Below the pieces are notes generated by a model. It ran no database searches. It worked only from the letters and a program-made list of their open reading frames with translations, and was not told the origin of the DNA. Both the position numbers and the translations under genes were made by a program. Shown here one piece after another: positions 56,422 to 64,000 of a stretch of DNA of 64,000 nt. The first letter of the stretch is position 1. Every line of letters starts with the position of its first letter. Source of the stretch: Mesorhizobium sp. M1C.F.Ca.ET.210.01.1.1 (GTDB taxonomy: Bacteria; Pseudomonadota; Alphaproteobacteria; Rhizobiales; Rhizobiaceae); contig NZ_SRUU01000009.1 of NCBI RefSeq assembly GCF_004791585.1, positions 124,001 to 188,000 of the forward strand, written 5' to 3'.

Positions 56422-57000
56422 TCAGCCAACGATCGGGTTCAATTTCAGATGCTGGATCAGGATGATGGTCTTGGCGTCGACGATACGGCCGCCGGCAATG
56501 CCGGCCAGCGCCTCGTCGAGCGGCATCTCCAGAACCTCGATGTCCTCGCCTTCCTCCGGTGCTCCGCCGCCGTCGGAGATGCGGTCGGCCGGCGAATAGC
56601 GTGCTGTAAAGAACCAGAGCCGTTCCGTTACGGAGCCGGGGCTCATATAGGGCGCAAACAGCCGCTCGACGTCCTTCAGCCGATAGCCGAGCTCCTCTTC
56701 CGCTTCCTTGCGGATGCAGGTTTCCGGATCGTTTTCGTCGAGCAGCCCGGCGCAGGCCTCGATCAGCGGCTCGCGATGGCCGGTGACATAGGCCGGATAG
56801 CGGAACTGCCGCACCAGGAGCACCGTCGAGCGCTGCGGGTCGAAGGGCAGGATCACAGCGCCGTCGCCGCGGTCGTAGGTCTGGCGGGTCTGCGTTTCCC
56901 ATTGTCCGTCGCGGCGGCGATAATCGAGCACCGTCTTCTTCAGCACCGCCCAGTCGTCGGACAGGATTTCTTCCGAGCGGATGCGAACGCGATCTTCCAT
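56422..57000 (-). CDS. Nudix hydrolase (GDP-mannose/ADP-ribose pyrophosphatase type)
   Basis: A 192-residue Nudix protein. The Nudix box lies near residues 86-107: GLLDENDPETCIRKEAEEEL, with Lys in place of the usual Arg before the first catalytic Glu. The preceding strand VLLVRQFRYPAY and EACAGLL are typical of NudK/ADP-ribose pyrophosphatases. The product would clear nucleotide sugars or ADP-ribose. Full length. Confidence 0.85.
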   Translation of the reverse strand: MEDRVRIRSEEILSDDWAVLKKTVLDYRRRDGQWETQTRQTYDRGDGAVILPFDPQRSTVLLVRQFRYPAYVTGHREPLIEACAGLLDENDPETCIRKEAEEELGYRLKDVERLFAPYMSPGSVTERLWFFTARYSPADRISDGGGAPEEGEDIEVLEMPLDEALAGIAGGRIVDAKTIILIQHLKLNPIVG

Positions 57001-57155
57001 GATGAACTCCTTGCTGACGGCGGCAAGGGTTAGCGGCGAACAGGCTTATGCGCAATGTGCCGAAGCCGCTGGCCCAGCAGACTTTCGCCAGCTCGTGTCT
57101 GGCGCGAAGCCGCGCGGCTGCCTAGATAGCGGTATCTCTCCCAGGAGCCCCTTTC

Positions 57156-58259
57156 ATGGCATCATCGCTTTTCCAGCCGATCACCCTTGGCGGCCTCACC
57201 TTCTCCAACCGCATCGCGGTAGCGCCAATGTGCCAGTATTCGGCCGAGGACGGCTCCGCCAGCGACTGGCATCTCCATCACTGGATGAACCTCGCCATCT
57301 CCGGCGCCGGCATGGTGACGGTCGAGATGACCGACGTCGAACGGCGCGGCCGCATCACGCATGGTTGCCTGGGCCTCTACTCCGACGACAACGAGGCCGC
57401 GGCCAAGCGCACGCTCGACGCCGCCAGGCGGGTCGCGGCGCCCGGCACCAAATTCGGCGTCCAGCTCGCCCATGCCGGCCGCAAGGCCTCCAACAGGAGG
57501 CCCTGGGAAGGCGGTGGCCCCCTGCAGCCGGGCGAGGATCCCTGGCAGACCGTTTCGGCTTCAGCCATCGCCTATGACACCGGGTGGAATGTGCCGCACG
57601 CGCTGGAGGAAGAAGAAATCCAGCAAGTCATCGGACGCTTCGTCGAGGCGGCCAAACGAGCCGAGCGCGCCGGCTTCGATTTCATCGAACTGCACGCCGC
57701 TCACGGCTATCTGATCTTCCAGTTCCTGTCGCCGCTCTCCAACCAGCGCACCGACCGCTGGGGCGGCTCGCTGGAAAACCGCATGCGCTTTGCCGTCGAG
57801 ATCGCCAGGGCGGTCAAGAAAGCCGTCCCAAACCTGATGCTCGGCGCGCGTCTTTCGGTGAAGGAATGGGTCGACGGCGGCTTCGATGTCGAAGAGGCGA
57901 TCGAGGTGGCCAAGGCGCTGAAGGCGGAAGGCATCGCCTATCTCTGCTGCTCCAGCGGGGGCAATTCGCCATTGCAGAAGCTGCCTGGCGGCCCTGGCTA
58001 TCAGGTGCATCTGGCGGAAGCCGTGCGCAAGGGCGCCGGCATTCCGACACGCGCAGTGGGGCTGATCGACGATCCGAAGCAGGCCGAGGCGATTTTGGGC
58101 GATGGCCGCGCCGACATGGTGGCGCTGGCACGCGCCTTCCTCGCCGATCCGCGCTGGGGCTGGCGCGCGGCGGCGTCGTTCGGCGAGGAAATCCGTCCGG
58201 CGCCGCAACTGGCGCGCTCGGTGACGACGATGCAGCACTGGATGAAGGCGGCCGGCTGA
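57156..58259 (+). CDS. NADH:flavin oxidoreductase, Old Yellow Enzyme family (YqjM-like)
   Basis: A 367-residue FMN enzyme with a TIM-barrel fold. Cys26 and Tyr28 (MCQYSAEDG) are the marks of the YqjM or thermophilic-like OYE class. HAGRKAS, the substrate His pair in ELHAAHGYL and LSPLSNQRTDRWGGSLENR follow; the C-terminal FMN phosphate site reads DMVALARAFLADP. It reduces activated double bonds using NAD(P)H; natural substrate unknown. Confidence 0.92.
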   Translation: MASSLFQPITLGGLTFSNRIAVAPMCQYSAEDGSASDWHLHHWMNLAISGAGMVTVEMTDVERRGRITHGCLGLYSDDNEAAAKRTLDAARRVAAPGTKFGVQLAHAGRKASNRRPWEGGGPLQPGEDPWQTVSASAIAYDTGWNVPHALEEEEIQQVIGRFVEAAKRAERAGFDFIELHAAHGYLIFQFLSPLSNQRTDRWGGSLENRMRFAVEIARAVKKAVPNLMLGARLSVKEWVDGGFDVEEAIEVAKALKAEGIAYLCCSSGGNSPLQKLPGGPGYQVHLAEAVRKGAGIPTRAVGLIDDPKQAEAILGDGRADMVALARAFLADPRWGWRAAASFGEEIRPAPQLARSVTTMQHWMKAAG

Positions 58260-58354
58260 GCGGCTGCTTCCGCTGGTGAGGCAGGGGCTGAGACCTTTGG
58301 GCGCAGGCGTCTCGCCACGATTGCAACCAAATTGGCCGCTTTGCGTTGGCGGCC

Positions 58355-58633
58355 ATGACAGACAGCAAGCCATTTGAAAAGCCGGTGGTGGTCGAGCTCG
58401 GCCATGTCGGCAAATATCGCCAGATCAGCAGCACCCGCGAAGCCGCCGAGTGCCTGATGACCGTTTGGCCGCTCAATCGCGGCCAGCGGCATCGTGATGC
58501 CCTCGACACTTGCCTCAAGGCGCTGGAAGGGTATCGTTCGACGGCGGACGCGCGCCGCGCGCTGATCGAGGCAGCCGAGGAATCCGAAGTGCTGGTTCCT
58601 GAAGACAGGTTGCCTGCCGGAAAGCTGCACTGA
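58355..58633 (+). CDS. DUF982 family protein
   Basis: A 92-residue protein typical of rhizobia: F-x-K-P-V-V-V at the start, SSTREAAECLMTVWP in the middle and ALEGYRSTADARRALIEAA near the end. The ATG at 58355 is chosen over the TTG at 58346; neither has a strong ribosome site. Function unknown. Confidence 0.85.
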   Translation: MTDSKPFEKPVVVELGHVGKYRQISSTREAAECLMTVWPLNRGQRHRDALDTCLKALEGYRSTADARRALIEAAEESEVLVPEDRLPAGKLH

Positions 58634-58634
58634 G

Positions 58635-58729
58635 CAATTCCAGGAGAAGCGCGAAGCGGTTCTCCGTCCGGAATAGCGTGAAAACAATTAGAGCAGGTCG
58701 GCGATTCCGACAGGCGCCGAACTGCTCTA
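58635..58729. repeat. RIME-like double palindrome after the DUF982 gene
   Basis: First palindrome: ATTCC (58637) with GGAAT (58670) enclosing GGAGAA (58643) with TTCTCC (58660). Second: AGAGCAGGTCGGCG (58690-58703) with CGCCGAACTGCTCT (58715-58728), 13 of 14 paired. The layout matches dispersed rhizobial intergenic elements and differs in sequence from the copy at 15818. Confidence 0.6.
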
Positions 58730-58760
58730 GCAGGCAAGGGTTTCTCGACCGGAGGATTCC

Positions 58761-59000
58761 ATGGCGAAACTGACGTACAAGATCGTCGAGCATGACGGCG
58801 GTTGGGCCTACAAGGTCGGCTCGACCTTCTCGGAAACATTCCCCACGCACCAGGACGCGCTGCGCGCCGCCGAGATTGCCTCGGCCGAACAGCAGATCGC
58901 CGGCGCCACGGACGGCATCCAGTACGAGGATTCCGAGGGTGTCTGGCATGACGAGCTGGCTGATGGCCGCGACAGGCCGCAGACGGAAGTTTCGGACTAA
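58761..59000 (+). CDS. DUF2188 family protein
   Basis: A 79-residue protein beginning MAKLTYKIVEHDGGWAYKV with FPTHQDALRAAEIA, the DUF2188 pattern of a strand, GGWA and a helix. GGAGG precedes the ATG. Function unknown. Confidence 0.85.
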   Translation: MAKLTYKIVEHDGGWAYKVGSTFSETFPTHQDALRAAEIASAEQQIAGATDGIQYEDSEGVWHDELADGRDRPQTEVSD

Positions 59001-59071
59001 CTGTCGCTTCATTCCCGCGCCGCGACCGACATGGCCCCAACCGTCACGTCGGCCGCCCGCAGGCGCGTGGA

Positions 59072-59359
59072 TCACTTGCCGCAATACTGGTCGTTGACGT
59101 TCTGCCCGGCATTGGCATCGGGTCCGGGAGTGTTGGAAGCGCACGGGCCGACGGGACCGGGATTGCCAAGGCTGTTGAGGCCGGATGCCTCACTGCCGGA
59201 GCTGATGCTGCCGGTGGTGTAAGGATCGACCGGCACGACCCGCCTGTTCGAGACCGGGCGATCATGGTGCCACCACGACCACATGTCCGAGGATTGCGCC
59301 ATTGCCGAGGTTGCCATGCCCAGCACGAGCGCGGAGGTTGCAAGAGCCTTTATAAGCAT
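59072..59359 (-). CDS. Small secreted protein, function unknown
   Basis: A 95-residue protein with a clear signal peptide (MLIKALATSALVLGMATSAMA, positions 1-21). The mature part is rich in Ser, Gly and Pro (DPYTTGSISSGSEASG) and has two cysteines. The TGSI motif is frequent in small secreted proteins of Rhizobiales. GGAG precedes the ATG at 59359; the frame is open further upstream but without coding character. Confidence 0.75.
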   Translation of the reverse strand: MLIKALATSALVLGMATSAMAQSSDMWSWWHHDRPVSNRRVVPVDPYTTGSISSGSEASGLNSLGNPGPVGPCASNTPGPDANAGQNVNDQYCGK

Positions 59360-59520
59360 CGGATACTCCATTCGGTTGGTCGCCGAAACGTTGACGGCGA
59401 CGCGAATGAAACCCAGGGTTGGGCGCAATAGTTCCAAGGAAAAATCGTGACGAGACAAGATGTTCGACACGTTTGTGTGACGAAGTCGTGAGCTGCTGGA
59501 ACATTCCACTTGGCTGAAAT

Positions 59521-60495
59521 TCAGGTGATGCTCGCGAATGCACGTTCGGCGACGCGCTGGATGAAGGCGACCACGCGTTCCGGTTCGACGAATTGCGGCA
59601 TATGCCCGAGCCCCTCGATCCGTTCGAAGTCGAGTTCCCTGATCTTGGCCGGCAACGGCTCGCCATGCGCCGCGATGCCGATGACCCTGTCATCCACACC
59701 GAACAGAATGCCGGCCGGCATCGCGATTTCGCCATAGCGCTGCTCCAGGCGGCCGAGATCCTCTTCTACCGCCACGAAATCGGTCGAAGTCGCGTGGAAA
59801 TGGGCGGGCCGCAGCCCAAGCCACCCGCCTCCGGCGGTCATGTAGTCCCCCGGCACGGCCTGCGGCGCGAAGATGAACTTCATCGCCGGTTCCGCGTATT
59901 CCAGGCTGACCGGTATCGCTATCGTGCAAGCCAGTATCCGGCGCCACAGGCGCGAGGGAACATAAAGCAGGTCGAATCTCGGACGCACCCTGGCTTCCAG
60001 ATGTGTCAGCGGGGCAAGCAGCGCGATGCCGGAAATAGCCATCGGATGCTCGATCGCGAGCGCAAGCGCGATGGCGCCGCCCAGCGAATGGCCGACGATC
60101 AAGGGCCGTTCCAGCCCAAGTACCTCGATGAAGCGACGCACGACTTCCGCCTGTTCAGGTAGACGGCCGGTCGCCCCGCCTGCGCGCGCCGAGTATCCCG
60201 AACCCGGCCGGTCGAGCGCGATCAGCCGGTAGCCGGCGCCGAAGCGTCCGAACAGCGTATGCCGGAAATGGTGAAGCTGCGCGCCGAGGCCGTGCAGGAA
60301 GACGATCGGCCTGCCCTCGCCTTCCTCGACATAGTGGATGCGGTTGCCGTCGATCTCGACGAACTTGCCGCAAGCCGGCACCAGCCTTTCGGCCCTGGCC
60401 GCGATCCGCCAGGTCGCAAGCATCAAGCCGAATACGGCGACAGCGGCCGCAACAAGCAGGCCGCCGATCAGCCACGACAAAACCGATATCAGCAT
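59521..60495 (-). CDS. Membrane-anchored alpha/beta hydrolase
   Basis: A 324-residue hydrolase with one N-terminal helix (about 4-27, LSWLIGGLLVAAAVAVFGL). VFLHGLGAQLHHF is the oxyanion loop, DRPGSGYS follows, GHSLGGAIA carries the nucleophile Ser and GLGHMPQF the His. GGGGTG precedes the ATG at 60495. Substrate unknown. Confidence 0.88.
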   Translation of the reverse strand: MLISVLSWLIGGLLVAAAVAVFGLMLATWRIAARAERLVPACGKFVEIDGNRIHYVEEGEGRPIVFLHGLGAQLHHFRHTLFGRFGAGYRLIALDRPGSGYSARAGGATGRLPEQAEVVRRFIEVLGLERPLIVGHSLGGAIALALAIEHPMAISGIALLAPLTHLEARVRPRFDLLYVPSRLWRRILACTIAIPVSLEYAEPAMKFIFAPQAVPGDYMTAGGGWLGLRPAHFHATSTDFVAVEEDLGRLEQRYGEIAMPAGILFGVDDRVIGIAAHGEPLPAKIRELDFERIEGLGHMPQFVEPERVVAFIQRVAERAFASIT

Positions 60496-60622
60496 CTTTG
60501 CACCCCGGCCGGACCGGCGCACCTTATCCGCAACCGCCTCTGCCACAAGAGCCCGCCTCGCCTGCGCATTGCAGGCGGCCGGCCGCCGCGTTATCTCAGG
60601 CGACCTGCAGCCGGAGTGAGCC

Positions 60623-61363
60623 ATGCCTGAAATCGTTACCGCCGCCATGCTCGTCATCGGCGACGAGATCCTTTCCGGCCGCACCAAGGACAAGAACATC
60701 GGCCATCTCGCCGACATCATGACGGCGATCGGCATCGACCTGAAGGAAGTGCGCATCGTTCCCGACGAGGAGGAGGAAATCGTCGCCGCCGTGAATGCGC
60801 TGCGCACCCGCTACAGCTATGTCTTCACCACCGGTGGCATCGGCCCTACGCACGACGACATCACCGCGGATTCCGTCGCCAAGGCCTTCGGCGTGCCTTG
60901 TGAATACGATGCCAAGGCCTATGCCATGCTCGAAGCAAGCTATGCGCAGCGCGGCATGGAATTCACCGAGGCGCGCAAACGCATGGCGCGCATGCCGCGC
61001 GGCGCCGACCACATCGACAATCCGGTATCGATCGCGCCGGGCTTCCGGATCGGTAACGTACACGTGATGGCCGGCGTGCCTTCGATCTTCCAGGCGATGC
61101 TCGACAATGTTGTGCCGACGCTGATGACGGGCACCAAAATGCTGTCAGCCACCGTGCACTGCCCGCTCGGCGAAGGCCTGATCGGCGGGCCGCTGGCCGA
61201 TATCCAGAAGGCGCATCCCGACACCATCATCGGGTCCTACCCGAAATACGGCGACGGCAAGTTCTGGACCGAGCTCGTGGTGCGCGCCCGCAGTGAACAG
61301 GCACTCGAGGCCGCGCGCAGGGACATGGAGACGATGGTGGCGGGCTTGTCGGCCGCGAGCTGA
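60623..61363 (+). CDS. CinA-like molybdopterin-binding domain protein
   Basis: A 246-residue protein made of a MoCF_biosynth domain: MLVIGDEILSGRTKDKN, TTGGIGPTHDDITADSVAKA and VHVMAGVPSIFQAML. This matches the N-terminal part of CinA; the C-terminal NMN-deamidase domain is absent. Such stand-alone forms are common in Rhizobiales and their activity is not established. Confidence 0.9.
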   Translation: MPEIVTAAMLVIGDEILSGRTKDKNIGHLADIMTAIGIDLKEVRIVPDEEEEIVAAVNALRTRYSYVFTTGGIGPTHDDITADSVAKAFGVPCEYDAKAYAMLEASYAQRGMEFTEARKRMARMPRGADHIDNPVSIAPGFRIGNVHVMAGVPSIFQAMLDNVVPTLMTGTKMLSATVHCPLGEGLIGGPLADIQKAHPDTIIGSYPKYGDGKFWTELVVRARSEQALEAARRDMETMVAGLSAAS

Positions 61364-61467
61364 GCTCCCGGAACCAGAAGGGGCGCATCGACGTTTCTGG
61401 CTCGCTACTTCGTGGCAGCGATTTGAGGGCCGCAAGCGCGTTTGCGCCGACAAGTCTGAGGGACATC

Positions 61468-62301
61468 ATGAGCTTCAAGACGATCGTCGCCATTCTGCAG
61501 AACGAACAGGACGCGGAGCGCGTGCTCGACTGCGCCATCCCGCTTGCCGAACGGTTCGAAAGCCACCTCGTCGGGATCCATGCGGAGGCGCTTCCGGTCC
61601 CTTATACGTCGGCCACCGGTTTTCCCGACACGGAATTCCTGCAGGTCTCGGCCGAGATGAACAAGGAGCGCGCCGGCAAGCTGCAGGCGGTCTTTCTCAG
61701 GCGCGTCGAGGATTCCGGCCTGTCTTTCGAATGGCGAAGCCTGGAGAGCTTCTCCGGCGACAGCGCGTTGACCGGCATATCGAGCGTACGGGCGGCTGAC
61801 CTGATCGTCGCGGCGCAGCGGGATACGGGTGGCGATCCGGGCGCCGACGTCGACACGCTTGTCTACGACGCCGGCCGGCCGGTGCTTGTCGTGCCGCATG
61901 GCGGGCCGCTCGTCACCACCTTCAGGCGCGTGCTGCTCGCCTGGAACGGCAGCAAGGAGGCGGCGCGCGCCGCATTCGACGCCCTGCCCTTCATCAGTGA
62001 AGCAGACAAGACCGACATCATCGTCATCGACCCGCCGGAGACGCTGGACGAGTCTCCCGAGGCGGCGGGTGCCGAGATCGCGGCGGCATTGTCCCGGCAC
62101 GGCGCCAATGTCAGCGTTTGCGTGCAAAAATCGAGCGGAGCCTCGGTCGACGACATCATCCAGGAAAGGATCGCCGAGTCCGGCGCCGACCTGCTGGTGC
62201 TCGGCGCCTACAGCCACTCATGGCTGCGCCAGCTTCTGTTTGGCGGTGTCACCCGCACGGTGCTGCGCACGACAAACGTAGCGGCCTTCCTGTCGAGATA
62301 A
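61468..62301 (+). CDS. Universal stress protein, two-domain
   Basis: A 277-residue UspA-type protein. The first domain (about 1-145) is divergent; the second carries WNGSKEAARA and a C-terminal GAYSHSWLRQLLFGGVTRTVL, the usual nucleotide-binding G-x2-x-H-S pattern. GAGGG precedes the ATG at 61468. It probably binds ATP and acts in stress tolerance. Confidence 0.9.
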   Translation: MSFKTIVAILQNEQDAERVLDCAIPLAERFESHLVGIHAEALPVPYTSATGFPDTEFLQVSAEMNKERAGKLQAVFLRRVEDSGLSFEWRSLESFSGDSALTGISSVRAADLIVAAQRDTGGDPGADVDTLVYDAGRPVLVVPHGGPLVTTFRRVLLAWNGSKEAARAAFDALPFISEADKTDIIVIDPPETLDESPEAAGAEIAAALSRHGANVSVCVQKSSGASVDDIIQERIAESGADLLVLGAYSHSWLRQLLFGGVTRTVLRTTNVAAFLSR

Positions 62302-62414
62302 GTCCACAGCCATCGCCGGCTGCCACCTTGCCAAGGCCGGCGCTTTCCGGCTAATTCCGCATGCATTCCATTGTATCTGCGCGCTGCGGCGCGCGCTTGC
62401 GGAGTGTGCGAACC

Positions 62415-62915
62415 ATGTCCCTTCCCGAAAAAGCCTTCCCGGTCTCCTGGGACCAGTTCCACCGCGACGCCCGCGCGCTCTCCTGGCGGCTTTCCGGCGC
62501 CAACAAGGGGCAGTGGAAAGCGATCGTCTGTATCACACGCGGCGGCCTGGTGCCGGCGGCCATCATCGCGCGCGAGCTCGGCATCCGCGTCATCGAGACG
62601 GTTTGCGTCGCCTCCTATCATGACTACACCAGCCAGGGTCAGTTGCAGGTGCTGAAGGAGATTTCGCCCCCATTGCTCGCTGACGAAGGTGCCGGCGTGC
62701 TGATCATCGACGACCTTACCGACACCGGCAAGACGGCGGGCATCGTGCGCGCCATGATGCCGAAGGCACATTTCGCGACAGTGTATGCCAAGCCGAAGGG
62801 CCGGCCTCTGGTCGATACATTCGTTACCGAGGTCAGCCAGGACACCTGGATCTATTTCCCCTGGGATATGGGCTTCACTTACCAGAAGCCGATCGCTGAT
62901 GACCACGCCGGCTGA
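62415..62915 (+). CDS. gpt: Xanthine phosphoribosyltransferase
   Basis: A 166-residue PRTase that salvages xanthine and guanine to nucleotides. [17 protein letters not shown] and the PRPP-binding [14 protein letters not shown] are visible. GGAG lies before the ATG at 62415; an upstream in-frame start at 62361 adds an unrelated Arg-rich leader and is rejected. Confidence 0.93.
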   Translation: MSLPEKAFPVSWDQFHRDARALSWRLSGANKGQWKAIVCITRGGLVPAAIIARELGIRVIETVCVASYHDYTSQGQLQVLKEISPPLLADEGAGVLIIDDLTDTGKTAGIVRAMMPKAHFATVYAKPKGRPLVDTFVTEVSQDTWIYFPWDMGFTYQKPIADDHAG

Positions 62916-63124
62916 TTCGCCGGAAGCAGCTATTGCTGTCCAGCGCCCGCGACGAGCGCCGTTTGCTGCGTAAAGAAGGCTGTCGGGCGCGCTATTTCGC
63001 GAAATTGACCCACCCTGGTCGAACTTAACCAGTCCGAGTGAAGTTTTTTACTTTTGTTGTCCACAATACGTCGTAAGATTCGTTTGACGGCAAATGATTC
63101 TGGAGGCTGGGGGCAGCTTCTACC

Positions 63125-63613
63125 ATGTTGACGAGGCCAACGACGCACAACCAAATGGCCGAACGAGTCCGGCGACTCTTCGGCACGGCGCCGTGCCGCC
63201 TGCAGGTTGCCGCCTTGCCTTGGCGCGAGAATGAGAACAGCGTCGAGGTCATGCTGATCACCAGCCGCGATACCGGGCGCTGGGTGCTGCCAAAAGGCTG
63301 GCCGGAGGCCAAGCAGCCGCTGTGCGACGCCGCTGCCCGCGAAGCTGGCGAGGAAGCTGGACTGCGCGGCACCATTTCCCATCTCGAAGCCGGCCGCTAT
63401 TTCTACGCCAAGGTCCTGGCGTCAGGCGAGGAAGTGCCTTGCGAGGTCCTGGTGTTTCCGCTCAAGGTCGACCGCGTCGCCGACCGCTGGAAGGAAAAGC
63501 GCGCACGCACCCGCAAATGGGTTGGCTCAACCGAGGCCGTTCGGATGATCAATGAGCCGGATCTTTGCCAGATCATCGCGTATTTCTGCGCCGATCCGCA
63601 TAGATTCGCCTAA
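63125..63613 (+). CDS. Nudix hydrolase (diphosphoinositol-polyphosphate type)
   Basis: A 162-residue Nudix protein. RWVLPKGWPEAKQPLCDAAA leads into REAGEEAGL, a complete catalytic segment. The WVLPKG start and the RWKEKRARTRKWV segment resemble the DIPP/Ap4A-hydrolase group common in alphaproteobacteria. Substrate not certain. Confidence 0.88.
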   Translation: MLTRPTTHNQMAERVRRLFGTAPCRLQVAALPWRENENSVEVMLITSRDTGRWVLPKGWPEAKQPLCDAAAREAGEEAGLRGTISHLEAGRYFYAKVLASGEEVPCEVLVFPLKVDRVADRWKEKRARTRKWVGSTEAVRMINEPDLCQIIAYFCADPHRFA

Positions 63614-63726
63614 GTGTCGATCGTATAGTCGCCCATGCAGGCGTGACGGGCGGTCGCGTATTGCCGCGCATGAATGTCAGTGCTTTGTTGCTGTCGTAGT
63701 CCCGATTCGGCTAACGGCGTTGATCG

Positions 63727-64000
63727 ATGACAAACCCCACGCAATCGATCGAAGAGAACTCCGGCGAACACCGGCGTGGGCACCGCCAGCGCGTGCTCAA
63801 GGGTGGGACGATCATCACCGGCATTCAGAATTCCGAGGTGAGTTGCACCTTGCGGAACCAGAATGAGGGCGGCGCCGAACTGAAGGTCGCGCCGGAATCG
63901 CGCATTCCCGATCGTTTCCTGCTCTATGTGCCGCTCGATGGCGTGGCCTATCGGGCGGAAGTCCGCTGGCGCCGCAACGATCGCGTCGGTGTCAAGTTCA
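63727..64000 (+). CDS. PilZ domain protein (5' part)
   Basis: The first 91 codons are present; the gene runs off the right edge. HRRGHRQRVLKGG gives the R-x3-R part of the c-di-GMP site and LRNQNEGGAEL stands where the D/N-x-S-x2-G motif should be (N-x-N-x2-G, a variant). VRWRRNDRVGVKF is the usual end of the barrel. Binding of c-di-GMP is likely but the second motif is not canonical. Confidence 0.8.
   Translation, partial: MTNPTQSIEENSGEHRRGHRQRVLKGGTIITGIQNSEVSCTLRNQNEGGAELKVAPESRIPDRFLLYVPLDGVAYRAEVRWRRNDRVGVKF

Overview
The window is G+C-rich chromosomal DNA from an alphaproteobacterium of the order Hyphomicrobiales, most like Mesorhizobium or a close relative. The evidence is the clpP-clpX-lon-HU block, an Irr-type iron box before the suf operon, several rhizobial families (a SyrA/ExoX-like exopolysaccharide repressor, DUF982, DUF3126, a two-domain cold-shock protein) and dispersed paired palindromes of the RIME type. 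No insertion sequence, CRISPR array or intact prophage was seen. All identifications come from reading the sequence; no database was searched.

Layout. 1-12 kb: start of the suf Fe-S assembly operon (sufB, cysteine desulfurase), an alpha/beta hydrolase, a PAP2 phosphatase next to a GT39 membrane glycosyltransferase, tyrS, a large AsmA/DUF3971 envelope protein, a one-cysteine peroxiredoxin and an M23 envelope peptidase. 12-17.5 kb: a six-gene operon with an FAD-linked oxidase, a GntR regulator, a VOC protein and a NitT/TauT-type ABC importer; it has a candidate operator at its promoter and a RIME element inside it. 17.6-22.5 kb: a ROK regulator, a CUT2-type sugar ABC importer and a short-chain dehydrogenase. 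22.5-24.2 kb: tRNA-Val, tRNA-Asp, an ExoX-like gene, about 0.8 kb of structured intergenic DNA and a 32-codon peptide gene with a RiPP-leader-like N-terminus. 24.2-33.4 kb: a CUT1-type sugar ABC system with a LacI-type operator in its divergent promoter region, together with a ribokinase-like kinase, a FucU/RbsD-type mutarotase, an atypical creatininase-family protein, a hexuloisomerase-like SIS protein and an aldo/keto reductase.

33.5-39 kb: the proteostasis block HU, lon, clpX, clpP, all on the minus strand. 39-54 kb: mostly housekeeping and conserved small proteins (cysE, DUF3126, HD hydrolase, GNAT, DUF192, two-domain cold-shock protein, gloA, ilvA, adenine deaminase) and a tandem pair of paralogous lipoprotein hydrolases. 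54.2-56.2 kb: tRNA-Leu followed by a run of very small secreted or membrane protein genes on both strands that looks like an accessory patch. 56.4-64 kb: Nudix hydrolases, an Old Yellow Enzyme homologue, DUF982, DUF2188, an anchored hydrolase, a CinA-like domain protein, a double universal stress protein, xanthine phosphoribosyltransferase and the start of a PilZ protein.

The three importers form the main theme: each set of genes pairs uptake with a regulator or operator and with one to five catabolic enzymes of unassigned substrate. The least explained items are the orphan peptide gene at 24041-24139, the creatininase/SIS/reductase set, the tandem lipoprotein hydrolases and the small-gene patch after tRNA-Leu.
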